Assembly (NCBI GenBank): GCA_946902875.1
Contig: OX336354.1
Location: 9,955,247 to 10,019,246 of the forward strand
Reading direction: 5' to 3'
Length of the DNA: 64,000 nt
Source of the DNA: Nematopogon swammerdamellus
Taxonomy: Eukaryota; Arthropoda; Insecta; Lepidoptera; Adelidae
Under the pieces are notes generated by a model. The model was not told where the DNA came from and searched no databases. It saw nothing but the letters and a program-made list of their open reading frames with translations. A program made the translations under genes and the position numbers. This document shows, piece by piece, positions 43,069-54,606 of this stretch (positions are counted from its first letter, which is position 1; each line of letters opens with the position of its first letter).

Positions 43069-44984
43069 GCGCCGCTTGCTTTAAATTAGTACGTACAATT
43101 GTACGTGGACGTTATACAATTTCGCCAGGTCGTTACTGCGCAGACTCGCCTTGTTTGCGCAAAGGGACGCGATTGTCAATTGATGCCGATTTATCAGGTT
43201 GTTAAGCGGGATGTTAACTAGCTTTAAATAGTGTTATTTAGTGGCTGAGTGGATGAGAAGATTGAGGGTGTGTTGAGTGAATGGTTGGCGCGGTGAGTGA
43301 GATTTGTGTATGATGGCGCTGTTCATGAATCTGTGTAAAGTATGGGAATAGTGAGACGGAGTTGGTGCAGTTCGGGTTTATATGAAGGTTTCGTTTATCA
43401 TAAGTCTAGAAGCTACACACATAATTTTTAGAGGTTATCTGACTGAGGGGCACTATAGCTATTGCTAAAAAAAATATAAGTAGTAGGTATTCTTTGGAAT
43501 TTCATTAAATAAAATTAGGTAGGTAGGTACACGATGTGATTATTACGAGATTATTATACGATGTTTGATAGATTTCCGGGAATATAGGACTACAAATCGT
43601 GATTGGGCTCTGATTGAGTGGAGTGTTTTGAGTGGGTGTTTCGAATTTAAATTATAAATTGTTACGAGTTCAAGTGCATTATGTATTGCCCACGAATGAT
43701 TTTCGAACAAATACAAATACAATTTGTTGTACATTAATTTCAAGGCTGTCAAAATCACCATAGGAGTGAAATCTGCACCAAATATTTTAGAGATATTTAT
43801 TTTTTTGGGAAATAAATTATCAAACAGATTGATCGAATAGATTTCCTGTAATACCGTCTGCATAACTGAGTAATGCTCTCTGTTAAGTTGTTATTAATCA
43901 AAAACATTCATATGTACACATAAACATCCAGCCATTTATTTTGTTCGATGGTAAATTGTTATACACACAACGCAGAAAAACAACATTCTAAGAGCACATT
44001 GCACCCACACATGCAACTCTACCAGGCCACCGTCTCATACATGCAACGGCAGGTAGTTCGCTCTCGGGTGCATGAACTGAATCCAATCTGACTTTATGGA
44101 TAATAATCTGTCAGTTTTCACCGAGACTTGTCCCAGACACGAGACGGTTCGCATATCACTATCGCTACTTATCAACGGATTACACGCAGAGTTTTACATT
44201 ATTAGACCTGGAGGGCAAATTATTTTATGAATAATAAAAAAAAATCCTAGAAAACGTTGTGAATGGAATGTGAATTTTAACAAGCCTGGCTGGCGCAGTT
44301 TGGGTGCGCTAAGAGTCAACTCCCATTCATTTAGAAGTAATCTAGACGTATATTTATTATTTCAGTAATAGTACCATGTAATGTTTGTTTAGCTTAGTTT
44401 AGTTTTATATCTTAATTTTGGCAAGTAAATTAAACAGTTCTGTTTTAATTAAATTAATTAGTTATTTTAAATTATGATTTTTTCTATTTTAACTGTTTAT
44501 TTATCAGTTTTGATTCGTTTAAATGTATTTTTCTTTCTCTTACGCTATCATATACTTAGTTTTATCTGTAGTGACCTAATAGCGGTGTATGTGTGACCCA
44601 TTGTAATATTGTAAATTTTGTGTTGATCACACTGTTGGTTACTCTAAATAAATAAATAAAAAATAAAAATAAAATAGTGATGAACAGACAAAACACCATC
44701 TTAATGTAATGGGTCTAGTCTAGATTTTTGTGGTTTCGGTCCGATTTCGGCTGAAGTGCCAACTTAGGTAGCTTATAGGCTCACACACGTGAGACGAAAT
44801 TGTTTACAAAAGCGGGTTACACATCCTGCTGCTTAGTTCGCTATAAGAAAGACATTTGTATTATGATGGGGTACCCCAGGGCGGTTTCTGTGATACCCAC
44901 ATATTTGGGGCGTCCGTGTATTTTAGTTGAGTGCCGCCCGCTACGGTTTAATAAGGCTATAAACGTGGACTCTGACGGTCGCTG
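43069..44984. other. Unassigned region
   Basis: The minus frame 43543-43863 (106 codons) is not recognised and is AT-biased. 44620-44680 has an A-rich 'aaataaataaataaaaaata' stretch like a LINE tail. No gene was recognised. Confidence 0.35.
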
Positions 44985-45560
44985 TCGCCCAAAAGCTGAA
45001 AGTTGCCCAGCGAGCAATTGAGCCATCCATGCTGGGAATATCGCTACGTGATATGGTGCGTAACGAGGCACTCCCAACAAACAAATTGGTGCTAACGGCA
45101 TGCTGTTTTAGATCATAAAGTGGTATATTGGATTAATATAACTCGTCACTACTGTAGAGCTCTTGTCCCACCCTTATAGCACTTACTAACGCTATTGTAA
45201 AGTCACTAAATAACTTAACCTGTATAAGAATGGGTCTCTATTAAACAGTTCTTATAACGCCTGTCTTAACACCATGATGTTAGTTGGGCTCCGACAACGC
45301 ACCAAAGTAGTCGATATTGGACACAGGGTGGCTGTGGGATGGGCATGTAAGTCGACGATACAACAAGCGCTGGAGTAAACGGGTCTTACACTGGAGGTCG
45401 TGGACAGGGAAAAGGAGTGTGGGAAGACAACCCGCCAGGTGGGACTAGGACATAAACTAAGTTGGATGAAATCAGTGGTTCCGTACCGTTGAAGCCCGGG
45501 AGGACTGGACAAATATTAGAGAAGCGTATGTCCAGCAGTGGACTCATAAACGCTTACTGA
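44985..45560 (+). pseudogene. RTE-like LINE ORF2 C-terminal remnant
   Basis: 'KLKVAQRAIEPSMLGISLRD' with 'MVRNEALPTNK' opens the remnant (44990-45085). A gap follows, then 'HRVAVGWACKS' and 'GLTLEVVDREKECGKTTRQV' (about 45305-45440) across frameshifts, and finally 'gaggactggacaaatattag' and 'gcgtatgtccagcagtggac' (about 45500-45545). The order (ML-ISLRD-RNE, then the KW-WAGH region, WRP-GKRSVGRPP, then E-YVQQWT) is that of the post-RT part of RTE-type LINEs. The RT core and endonuclease are missing. Confidence 0.65.
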
Positions 45561-46029
45561 ATGACTGACAGACTGACAGTTTGGCTGAAAGAAATATCAA
45601 CGTATAAGCCCGGCTTTGCATCTCATGTAACACTAATAATTGTTCTGGAACAATAATCGTTTGTATTAAGTGGTTAGTACTTTTTAAGTTTATAATTAAA
45701 TTGATCTTCCCCAATGCCGCCTCTAGCTGTGCATAACGTTAGCGCTAAGCCCCGTTTTCGTTATATTACTAGTGTCTCCGCGCAGTAAGCAATGCGTCTG
45801 AGTTACATACTGGATCTAATCCACCGTCGCTAATACCTAGATATTCTACTACTAGTCTAGCGCTTAAGCCAGCCATGTGTTAATACTTAATAGTTAGGAA
45901 GTACATATTTACCTGGAAAATGTAATTGAGCTGTTCGTGGCCTAGCGGTAAATGTAGGCATGACTGCTAAGTCTCTTCTGCGACAAGTCTTCGCACACAG
46001 AATACGTTATTTGTTCAGTTTTAAAATGG
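45561..46029. other. Unassigned spacer with A-box-like motif
   Basis: 'tggcctagcggtaa' (about 45939) fits a Pol III A box. No B box (GGTTCGAATCC type) follows within tRNA spacing, so it may be a truncated SINE head. No gene was recognised. Confidence 0.35.
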
Positions 46030-46425
46030 CATATTTTTTTTATGGAAACTGACACGGTTGGCTACATCACCTACTACATCCGTGATGTCAGCCCAGAACA
46101 CCTTGGTGAAATAGGTGCCGCGACCGAAGGGAAGCATTAATGCTTCCCTTCGGTCGCGGCGGCCACACTGAACTGGACGGAAAACAAGATTTAAATAGCA
46201 GTTTCAACCTACCTTTCATTCATTGCGGTGGTACCAACCCGGGCAGGTTAAAACCTCCCACCTAGTAAGGTAAGAAGGGAAGGGACCTTCAGTTTTACGT
46301 GGAATCCGAACCACGGTCGGCCTCCAACGGTCGAGCGGTCACCCATCCATCCACAGACGGCGCCCAGGTATGCTTATGATCCGACCGAAAGTCGACCGAC
46401 AGCACCACGGAGCTACCGAGGCTGA
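46030..46425 (-). mobile_element. tRNA-headed SINE, fullest copy, antisense
   Basis: From the left: poly-T, 'atggaaactgacacggttgg', 'catccgtgatgtcagccca', a palindromic insertion (46117-46160), 'acactgaactggacggaaaa', 'gcggtggtaccaacccgggc', 'ttttacgtggaatccgaacc' (B-box-like in antisense, 46301-46312), 'ctccaacggtcgagcggtca' and 'caccacggagctaccgaggc' (A-box-like in antisense). The element is about 400 bp. Confidence 0.75.
46117..46160. repeat. Perfect 44-bp palindrome inside the SINE
   Basis: 'gccgcgaccgaagggaagca' plus TT is followed directly by its exact reverse complement (22-bp arms, no spacer). Other copies of this SINE have only the 'gcttcccttcggtcg' side, so the left arm is an added inverted duplicate. 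Confidence 0.9.
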
Positions 46426-46536
46426 CATGCTATATATGTTGTGCTATGGAGCTATGGATCCAGAAATGGTTGACTGGTAGACTAGTGATGTCTGACCATC
46501 ACTGTTGTATATTGAACATTGATAAGACTCATTGGT

Positions 46537-46575
46537 CAGCCTCGATAGCTCAGTGGTGCAGACAGTCAACTGTCG
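46537..46575 (+). mobile_element. SINE tRNA-like head fragment
   Basis: 'cagcctcgatagctcagtgg' plus TG matches the head of the SINE at 46030-46425 (in opposite orientation, about 110 bp away). It contains an A box (TAGCTCAGTGG). The B box and body are missing. Confidence 0.55.
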
Positions 46576-46740
46576 CTATTGAATGTTAAGCAACGCTGGG
46601 GGCAAAGCTGTAAAATCAATATTTTTCGATATATTTGTTAATTATGGATCAATGCATAACATATATTTTTACAGATTTTTTGTCTTTACCAATAGCTCAA
46701 CAATTTCGTTTAAAGTTGACATTTCGAGTCTTATTTGGGC

Positions 46741-46899
46741 CTTAATACATTGCCACAAACTATTCTTGTTCGCCTGCATGTACTTCTCCCACATCCCAAA
46801 GGTTAGTTAGAATAGAATGCCTCACGGCATTAAGCTCGGCTATTGTGCCTATTTTGTATACATTGGTGTTCATTAAAGAATATATGCATACATACACAG
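46741..46899 (+). repeat. Repeat, near-identical pair with 17786-17946
   Basis: See 17786-17946. It ends 'cattaaagaatatatgcata' and CATA units. Confidence 0.65.
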
Positions 46900-47375
46900 T
46901 AGAAGTTAGTAGTCTTTGTTCCTGCCTGAACTGATGACGCGGCAGCCCAGGAGTTCTTTTCGTGCAACAATCACGAAGCCCGCTCCCGGTCGCATGCTCC
47001 AGTTGTTAGACCGGCAGCAGCGCGACGGATCCGGCTTCCTGCGGCGCGGCGGCGGCGCACTAGCCAATTGTTGCGACATCAACAATCTGCACCATTAAAC
47101 AATATCAATTGTTCCACTCTACAGGGGGATTTCACAGGGGGACAGCGCGGGATTCACACTGCACCGGCATAGTCTCATTTTACTATGCACCGTATATCAT
47201 TTAACTACCGGTGCCAACTTGGGAGCATGAAACAATGTAAAATATCTATATATATTATATATACTCGTGTATTAATTAATACAACAAAATACAAAACACT
47301 CTTCTGAGATAATGAAACTTGAAGATATTCGTGCTTGCTTGAAAGGTTTTGTCCTAAAATTTTGTAAACCTAAGT
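46900..47375. other. Unassigned, GC-rich patch at 46930-47090
   Basis: A 60-codon frame (46916-47098) covers the GC-rich patch and includes 'SGFLRRGGGALANC'. No family was recognised. There is no splice or promoter evidence. Confidence 0.3.
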
Positions 47376-47480
47376 GTTGTTAAGGCTGTCGGTGTTGCTG
47401 CTTAATTCATCAGAGTTCTTGCAGCACAACACAGATCACTCTGCTTCCCCCGACTGTTGGGATACAGCGTGTTGGTTGAT
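47376..47480 (-). mobile_element. Stem-loop repeat fragment, antisense
   Basis: 'gctgtcggtgttgctgc', 'tcagagttcttgcagcacaa', 'cacagatcactctgcttccc' and 'gggatacagcgtgttgg' are the 5' third of the family with an eroded stem. Confidence 0.55.
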
Positions 47481-47703
47481 GTTGATATGTGGTACAGATG
47501 ATACATCTGAGATAGTCATTCATTACTCATTAGAATTTTGTCTATTAGCAATTATACAATAACTCGCTTAACATAGATAATGGTGTATAGCAGTGGTGTC
47601 CAACTGGTTTCGCCTTAAGTGCTACTTCCATATTTCTGTCAAGCCCAGCGGGCACCTTCAAGTAGGGGCAGTACCTATGTATGACGTTTACCTATAAATT
47701 AAA
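47481..47703. other. Unassigned spacer
   Basis: Nothing recognised. Confidence 0.4.
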
Positions 47704-47705
47704 TA

Positions 47706-48155
47706 CATGGTGTTTCAGGGTAGGGTTTCGTAACTTCAGGGTTCGAAAGTGGTCCATATTTGAAGACAAAAAGCTCTGCAACTTTTTCCCATATTCGGTC
47801 ATTTTATAGTACTTTTTGCTGAAAATTGTTTTATCGAGATTTGGTGGACGGTTAACGTCCACCTTTAATATAAAAATAAAATGACTAACTTACATGCTTA
47901 ACTAGTAGAATTGAACTGCATGTGTAAATTCCAAACACTTAAATTTTTATGACCTCAAAAGAAAAAGGGGACTGGACTAGGTCATTGCACTCCCTGGACC
48001 TAAACCGCACTTTTCCCAAACTCACTGTCCATCGAATTTTAAATTTTTGTATGAAAAAAAAAATACGGAATTTCGATTTGAGTGATAAGGATTTTTGTCT
48101 TCTAATGAGTACTTTCTCTTCCTGAAGTTTCGCAAGCCTATCCTGAAACATCCTG
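47706..48155. mobile_element. TA-flanked MITE, ~35-bp imperfect TIRs
   Basis: Left end 'catggtgtttcagggtaggg' pairs with the right end, whose reverse complement begins 'caggatgtttcaggataggc'. Pairing continues to 'aacttcagg' on both sides. TA flanks both ends (47704-47705 and 48156-48157), as in Tc1/mariner-type elements. The interior is AT-rich and non-coding. Confidence 0.7.
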
Positions 48156-48169
48156 TATAAGTTTAGATA

Positions 48170-48359
48170 TACCAGACGGCATATAACTCGGTCCAGTGCA
48201 TTATCCGATTTTAGGGTATCTTTGGTGTAGGGCGCGGTATGCGACAGCGGGGAGAGCACCTGCAGACCGCGTGATTGGTTGGCTTGTCGCCCGCCGCCCT
48301 CCGCACCGCGCGCGCGGACCGTTCGCTCCCAAATACACTTCTGTACGTGCCGTCTGGTA
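48170..48359. mobile_element. TA-flanked MITE, 12-bp perfect TIRs, GC-rich core
   Basis: TACCAGACGGCA at the left and its reverse complement at the right, with TA outside each (48168-48169 and 48360-48361). The 190-bp element has an unusually GC-rich interior (about 48270-48330). It lies only 12 bp from the previous MITE's target duplication. Confidence 0.7.
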
Positions 48360-48361
48360 TA

Positions 48362-49685
48362 CCCGGCTATTTTGATTTTCAGGCAAATTTACAAAATATA
48401 GGTAATCCATACAGCATGACAGCATTAGGCCTCAGAGTAAAAATAAGTATAAGTATTAGTAAGTAAGTATAGGTGGTAAGTATAAGTATTTTTACTCGGA
48501 GCATTAGGCATTTTTTAACATGTTCAGGAGTCAACCTATTTCTAAATTTATGTTTTATGTTTACGTCTGGAACGTCTGTGTGCGGCGGGCGCCTAAAAAT
48601 AAGGCCGCGGGCCCGCGTACTACCGGTTGGACACCGCTGGTGTATAGCATAGGACACCCGCGTAAGGGGATCTCCGCGCTAGGCCCGCGAGGGGCAGCAA
48701 TGAATACGCGTTGACGCGAACAAATTGATTCATGAGCCGGTATAACACCTTTGTAGTTTGATTGATCGTTATTGATACTCGTTTCCGCGACAAGGCCTAT
48801 AAGCGAAGAAACGCGTGAGTGATGGATCAGTGCGGCGTATGCAGCTGAAAATAATGTTTGGAAATATTCAACGATGAAATATTGTGAGATCATTATTTTT
48901 ATTTACAGCCGTTGCCTGTGGCTTCGCACGCGTGTAATTCAGCTTGTTCGGTAATTCTATCAATATGAGCTTACGTCAATGCAAAATTAAGATTCGAAAG
49001 TAGTCTAGATGATGGGCGTAAGGGTAAAAACAGCCAGACAGATGAAAACCAATTGTCGGAATTTATAATATTAGAAATATTTTTTTTCTGTATTTTAGTC
49101 ATTGTTAAATATCATGTGATCCATGTATGAATGCACCTTTAAACTGTAAGTATGTATGTAACGAATGTATTTAATTATATGTCAAATGTAATAGGTACAT
49201 ATTCTACTATAATGTATGTGTATTGTATATTTTTTGTATGTATTGCGCGACATGTGGCGTCGTTTCACCTACAAATACTATGTACCTATAATATGTACCA
49301 AAACATTAAAAAGTATTATTGTTTTTATGATTTAATTCTTTTTTTTTATTTTAGAATATCTTTTTTTATGTTTTAATTATTCTTCTTAATTGACTGATAG
49401 AGAATGACTGGTAGAGAATGCTTCTAGGATTTAAGTCCGCCTTTTGTCACTTTGTGCATTATATATTTTTATTTCGTTTCATTTCATTAGAGCCGACCTT
49501 AAAAGGAAATCTGGTCCTTATGTATATCTGACTGCGATATATTTTCGATCAGAGCGATAGCACAGATTACTAAATAGTGGCGATAGCCTAATTTTATAGT
49601 ATAGCTGATCTGATTACAATCTGTATAGTACTCCTCAACATTCAATTGATGAAAACCGCAAGTAAACCGGTTCTGACGCTGTCGA
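48362..49685. other. Unassigned region with degenerate Helitron-like end
   Basis: 'agtaagtataggtggtaagt' repeats lie at 48440-48490. 48905-48935 ('gccgttgcctgtggcttcgc' plus ACGCGTG) looks like an eroded antisense Helitron-type 3' end. 49430-49460 ('taagtccgccttttgtcact') resembles a LINE 3'UTR. Frames around 48200-48890 overlap on both strands and are not recognised. Confidence 0.4.
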
Positions 49686-49925
49686 AGGAACGTTTTTTTT
49701 TTTTTATGGAAACTGACACGGTTGGCTACATCACCTACAACATCCGTGATGTCAGCCCATAACACCGGGTGAACTTGGTGCCACGTCAGTGATTCCCTTC
49801 GGTCGTGCCGGCTACACTGAACTGGACGGAAAACACAAACTGTTTACATAGCCGTTTCGACCGACCTTTCATTCAGTGCGGTGGTATCAACCCGGGCGGG
49901 CTAAACGCTACCACCTAGTAATATA
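49686..49925 (-). mobile_element. SINE copy, antisense
   Basis: T-run, 'atggaaactgacacggttgg', 'tacatcacctacaacatccg', 'cccataacaccgggtgaact', 'ggctacactgaactggacgg', 'cgacctttcattcagtgcgg' and 'ggcgggctaaacgctaccac'. It is well preserved. The head is missing. Confidence 0.75.
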
Positions 49926-50289
49926 AGAAGGGAGTCATATCCCTTACGTACAAACAGACAGAACACGTCAAATTTTATAATATGTGGAGAAAGAGATCAC
50001 AGAAATCATCGACAAGATATAATTTATGTTAAACGCATACTTTGCATTATTATATCAGACGGCAGAGAATTTTTTTTTTTATTCTATTTTAAAATTACCT
50101 AGTAAAGTATTTGTAATCAATCTCTTGTGCTTTGAATGTACCTACGTAGTACGTAGAACCGAAATAAATACTAGAAAAGTATGAAAGATAAAATAATATT
50201 ACCTGTAGGTAAATACATAAGTATGCATGCCTTCATATGCAATTGTCATCCATCACGAATGCATTCAAAGGAAGCGATATCGTTAGGCT
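49926..50289. other. Unassigned spacer
   Basis: Nothing recognised. Confidence 0.4.
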
Positions 50290-50385
50290 TGCTATACGTC
50301 CGGATTTAGTCCGGATTGTCCGGATTTGGCAACCATGTCCGGACTTTTGTCCGGACTCGTAATTACCTCCGGATTTTTTTATATT
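50290..50385. repeat. TCCGGA motif cluster
   Basis: Six TCCGGA palindromes occur within about 85 bp (first at 50299), four of them as TCCGGATT. The cluster may be part of an unknown repeat. Confidence 0.6.
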
Positions 50386-50656
50386 TGCGCGCAGTAATCC
50401 ATTTCTTCCGCCGCGACAGTGCTACGCGACTTGAACGCGAATTGTGTTGATTTTGAGTCTTAAAATTTTTTTTATGCACCTGACGGGCTTCTCCACTTAA
50501 GTCTTAAAAGTATCAAAATCTGCGATCATGCTTTTCTATTTACCAAGGAACAATAGGGGGATCAAGTGAACAGCTAACACAAATTGGCCGTTGTAATTTC
50601 GCTCGTATTGTTTCGTGAGACGCTGGATTCAGGCCTCCCTCTCTTACTTCCTTCCT
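50386..50656. other. Unassigned spacer
   Basis: Nothing recognised. Confidence 0.4.
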
Positions 50657-50874
50657 TCTTTACCTATAATAAAATCCAACGTCTGCTTTCGGTCTGAGTG
50701 TCTGTCTGTCCGCTTATAACTCGAGAACCACTGAACCGATTTTAATAAAACAAAATTCTACGGATAGCTTCATTCTTCCCATCAACTATAGGCTACTTAC
50801 TATCACGCTAAATGGCTTATGAGGTTAGCAGTGAAGTGAAATATGAGAGCGGGCGGAGCCGCGGGCACAGCTTG
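50657..50874 (+). mobile_element. Non-autonomous Helitron-like element
   Basis: It begins TC ('tctttacctataataaaatc'), shares 'ataactcgagaaccactgaa' and 'cccatcaactataggctact' with 7901-8114, and ends 'gcgggcggagccgcgggcac' plus AG and CTTG (50871-50874). CTTG in place of CTAG is a mutated 3' terminus. Confidence 0.6.
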
Positions 50875-50879
50875 TCATA

Positions 50880-51030
50880 CATATATACATTTGTATGTAG
50901 ATGTATGTATCACGCTGTATCCCGACAATCGGGGTAAGCAGAGTAATCGATGTTGTACTGGAAGAACTCGGGTATATAATTACAGCACAACACCGACCAC
51001 TACGCTTAGCAAAGTATTAGGACAAGATAA
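50880..51030 (+). mobile_element. Stem-loop repeat, 5' part
   Basis: 'cacgctgtatcccgacaatc', 'ggggtaagcagagtaatcga', 'tgttgtactggaagaactcg' and 'acagcacaacaccgaccact', joined directly to an RTE-like LINE 3' end. Confidence 0.6.
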
Positions 51031-51090
51031 CTATCAGGCAAGACCGGGAGCACTGGGGGAAAATTGGAGAGGCGTATTTCCAGCAGTGGA
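51031..51090 (+). mobile_element. RTE-like LINE 3' end fragment
   Basis: 'gaccgggagcactgggggaa' and 'gaggcgtatttccagcagtg' correspond to the C-terminal 'W----EAYVQQWT' coding end of RTE-type ORF2. Confidence 0.5.
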
Positions 51091-51183
51091 CGCATACAAA
51101 TTCATAGCATATGAATTGTGGTACCTACGTGTGTGATTCTGAGTCGAGTTTGGATATAACAATGTGAACTTGCGTAAGAAATA

Positions 51184-51470
51184 AAAAAAACCCGGCCAAG
51201 TGCGAGTCGGACTCGCGCACCGAGGTTTCCGCACCACAAAAAAAACATTGAAAAACAAACACGTTTCTTGTATGTGAACCCCCCTTAATTTTTACTTTTT
51301 TTTATTTTTTTTCGCCATAATAACACATATTCTGTGAAAATTTCAACGGGCTACCTATTACAGTTCAAGAGATAGGCACAGCCCTCGGACAGACGGACGG
51401 ACAGACAGACAGACAGACGGCGTAGGCTTAGTAATAGGCTTCCGTACGGGATACGGAAACCTAAAAATCA
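51184..51470 (+). mobile_element. 'CCGGCCAAGTGCGAGTC' repeat
   Basis: 'cccggccaagtgcgagtcgg', 'actcgcgcaccgaggtttcc', 'tttcaacgggctacctatta', a short GACG/GACA tract and 'cggcgtaggcttagtaatag'. It is the same family as 16278-16646. Confidence 0.65.
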
Positions 51471-51641
51471 GATTTTTCTACGAGTATCTTTATCTGAATG
51501 TTAATTGGATTTGTGCTTTTATTTCCCATTTTTGCAATTCCAATTTTTATTGGTTTTAATGTTAAGGTGACTTTTATTATACACTTGTATTCTTAAAATA
51601 GTGGTGTAATATGTTGTTTTTTTTATTTCTTTATTTATTTA

Positions 51642-51745
51642 CTAGCTTTTGTCCGCGGCTTCGCTCGCGTGAAACTCGTATTTAAAAAGAATAAAATAAG
51701 TAAGCCCGCTATCGTACCTTTATTTCGGCGAGTGGTTTAATTTTT
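51642..51745 (-). mobile_element. Helitron-like 3' end, antisense
   Basis: CTAG (51642-51645) followed by 'cttttgtccgcggcttcgct' and CGCGTGAA is the antisense 3' terminus. The corresponding 5' end was not found. A sense-oriented 5' start of such an element ('acatattataaagtccaacg') lies separately at 51970-52010. Confidence 0.5.
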
Positions 51746-53309
51746 TTGTTCTCTTTCTATTAAATAAACTTGCCAATTAAAGGTACTTAAATCTGGAAAA
51801 ACATTCTATGCCTCTAGCAACTTAAAAACACTCCTTACATCTTCGAGGACTATTGTCTCAGGTCGTTACAGGTTATTGTATCGATATTTATGCATTGGGG
51901 GAGCCTTGAACGTTTAGGGGAAATACTTTTCCGGTTGAAGGGGAGTATTCCTTCCCTATCCTTATCTCGACATATTATAAAGTCCAACGTCTTCCATCTA
52001 TGTGTGTGTATGTTTATTTTTAGGGTTCCGTATCAGGTACGGGTTAAACCATGAAATAAACAAGGTTCTCCACTTTTAATTGGTTATTAAAATTTACTAT
52101 GGTTATTACAAAAACATATTTTGTAAAAAAGACAAAAAGATAATTTGTAAAGAGGACATTGGAGGACATAATAAATACTATACTTCTAAATCCAGACCTC
52201 AGATACAGTGGAAACTTTTCTCAGTCACTTTTAATCTCCCACCGAACATTGCAGGATGACAAAGCGTATAACCTCATCACCTGACGTGAACTAATAGCCG
52301 CGCTCCACGCGACAATCTGCACACGGAATCTGCTTCTAAAAGCAATTAAAACAAAGATTCTTTACCGACTCACACCGGCCAATCAAAATAATCACCACGA
52401 TTTAACACTTTCCTACGCAGCGATACACCATACAACTCTTAAACATGGCAATAAACACGTACAAGCGCCATTCGCTTCTCGAGGAGGTGAAAAAATACGG
52501 AGTTGTGTCAGTAACACTCCTGCAAATTTAACGTAGAGTATTTTTATTTTATTTAGTTTATTTACCTCTTCCGTACAATTAAATATTTGGTTTTGTTATA
52601 TTTGGTAATACATTATTATACTTGAAAAACGTTTACATGAATCGATACATGTGTAGGTATATAGAGTACATCTAGACGAGACGCTCCCGTCAGCTGTCAA
52701 AAGAAACAAAATGACATCCCGCCTCTGCGGCCGTCAGCGCCATTGCAATAATTTCACTAGATAGACTTTGTTCGATTAAGTAATTTTAGTTTTTTTTTAT
52801 TTCTAGAAACTAGTGTGCCACCCTATATCTTCATTTAACTCGAATTCTAACATTTACCCTACGTCAAACATAAAGACAACATTGCAAATATGTACCTACT
52901 TGCAGTACCTACTCTGTCACATTTGTTTATTCACGTAACGCCTATTTGCTGTGAATGAAGTGCTTGCATACCAATTGCTGGCAAAAGGTCAAACGCACGC
53001 ACATATGACAATGCCTTCTCTGGTTATTTATTCATATGGTCTTATGTTAAAATAACAACACTTCTTTATTTTCGACTCTATTGTCAACGGTTAGGGTGTT
53101 TGTTTTAATGGCATCATCAATTTGTAGAAATGAATACGCATTCTCATGCGAAATGTATTGTGAATTTAAAGGATAAATTCAAATTAAGTATAAAATAAAC
53201 AAATAAACAAAAATTACTTAAATATTGCAAAATTCGTGTGAAGAATTAAAGAAAAATTTGACAGTAAGTAATAGGACAACACAATCAGGGAAATCCTGTG
53301 AAATAAGCT
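51746..53309. other. Unassigned region
   Basis: 52018-52046 ('tagggttccgtatcaggtac') is the edge of an interspersed repeat. No gene was recognised. Confidence 0.35.
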
Positions 53310-53765
53310 TTGTTGATTGATTGGTTGCATTGTTGCATGCATTCGATTGGTGAAGATCTGCTACTGTCCATTAGTATGGAGCGCGCTTCAAACACAGCGG
53401 TGGTGGTGCAACACCATTGCAAAAAAAATAATTATTTATTTTCGTATAATTTTATTGCAAATTATAATGTTGAGCTCATTCCACAAATAAAAGTGGTCGC
53501 TCAAATGGTCGGTGGCTCATTCCGATCCGATTATCGCAAAGAATGAAAAGGAATCGCAGGAGCAGTAATTATGGTGAGCGCGGTTACAGCAATAGGAGTA
53601 ATTCAGAAGGGGGATGTTGCCAATCAAACCCCCGTCGCCGTCCCCGCCCCACTCCCGTGGTTTCTTCATCCACCGCCGCCCCGCTCCGATCGGCGCAGGC
53701 GCCGCGCGTTGCGGCAGAAGCTGGCGTTAATCACTTCTAAAGCCGTGTCCATGCGCAATTAAAAA
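53310..53765 (+). other. Two unrecognised overlapping frames and a GC-rich patch
   Basis: Frames 53310-53546 and 53543-53740 overlap by a few bases on the plus strand. The second covers a GC-rich patch (53620-53720) and is rich in Arg, Ser, Pro and Ala, which is what such composition yields in any frame. No domain, splice-site pattern or promoter was identified. A real short exon cannot be excluded. Confidence 0.2.
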
Positions 53766-54038
53766 TATGTTTGCCTTTTTCTTTGTAAGGAGTAGTATGG
53801 TCGACATTAAAAAAATAATTAATAAGCAGCTTATGCAAATGTTAACAAGGATGGATGGAATGCTCTAGTGCCTGACAAAATTAATCTCGCTAATTGTGTC
53901 AATTTTTGTATGAGTTTGGTGTTCTTTAAAAACATATATAATTGTAATTTATAAATTTTGAAAGTCAAGTTGTGTCATATTTATAGTTAAGTTATAATTG
54001 ATTGAGTCATTTACAAAGAGTTTTGGTTCAATCTTAAT
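53766..54038. other. Unassigned AT-rich spacer
   Basis: Nothing recognised. Confidence 0.4.
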
Positions 54039-54165
54039 TTTTTTTATGGTAACTGACACGGTTGGCTGCATCACCTACAACATCCGTGATGTCAACCGTG
54101 ATAACAACGGGTGAACTAGGTGCCATGTCAGTGCTTCTCTTCATTTCATGTCGTTCAATGATTTC
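54039..54165 (-). mobile_element. SINE 3' part, antisense
   Basis: T-run, 'atggtaactgacacggttgg', 'tgcatcacctacaacatccg' and 'gggtgaactaggtgccatgt', then the sequence leaves the family. Confidence 0.65.
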
Positions 54166-54604
54166 ATACTTCTAGGTTAGTGGTTAGTTCTTGGTTAGCT
54201 TATATTCGTAACTACACGATTAAATAAATTGTCAACTTTCATTTCCTTAAAATATTCTTGCATAGTGTACACCTTTTGTAAGTACACGCGTAAGTACGTA
54301 GAGATAAGAAAGTATAGATGTTTTTATACATAAAATAGAAAAATAATTTGACTATACATTTGTTACAATGTAGGAATAAATTCACAAAAAAGTGCACAGT
54401 GTAACCGCGGGACAGACTGCAGAGCGAGCGGGTATGCAAATGCAGATTCCTCGCTTATGCAATTTAGTTCGATGCACTTTATTTTGTTTTATTTTATTTT
54501 AGTGGCGTCTTTGTTGAGGTGGATTTGTTTCAATCGCGTGTTTTCATTGTTGTCACGATTGAGAAATGGAAGTGGAAATGAATTGAGTATTTATATTAAA
54601 TTAC
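54166..54604. other. Unassigned spacer
   Basis: The minus frame 54239-54439 is not recognised. Confidence 0.4.
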
Positions 54605-54606
54605 TA

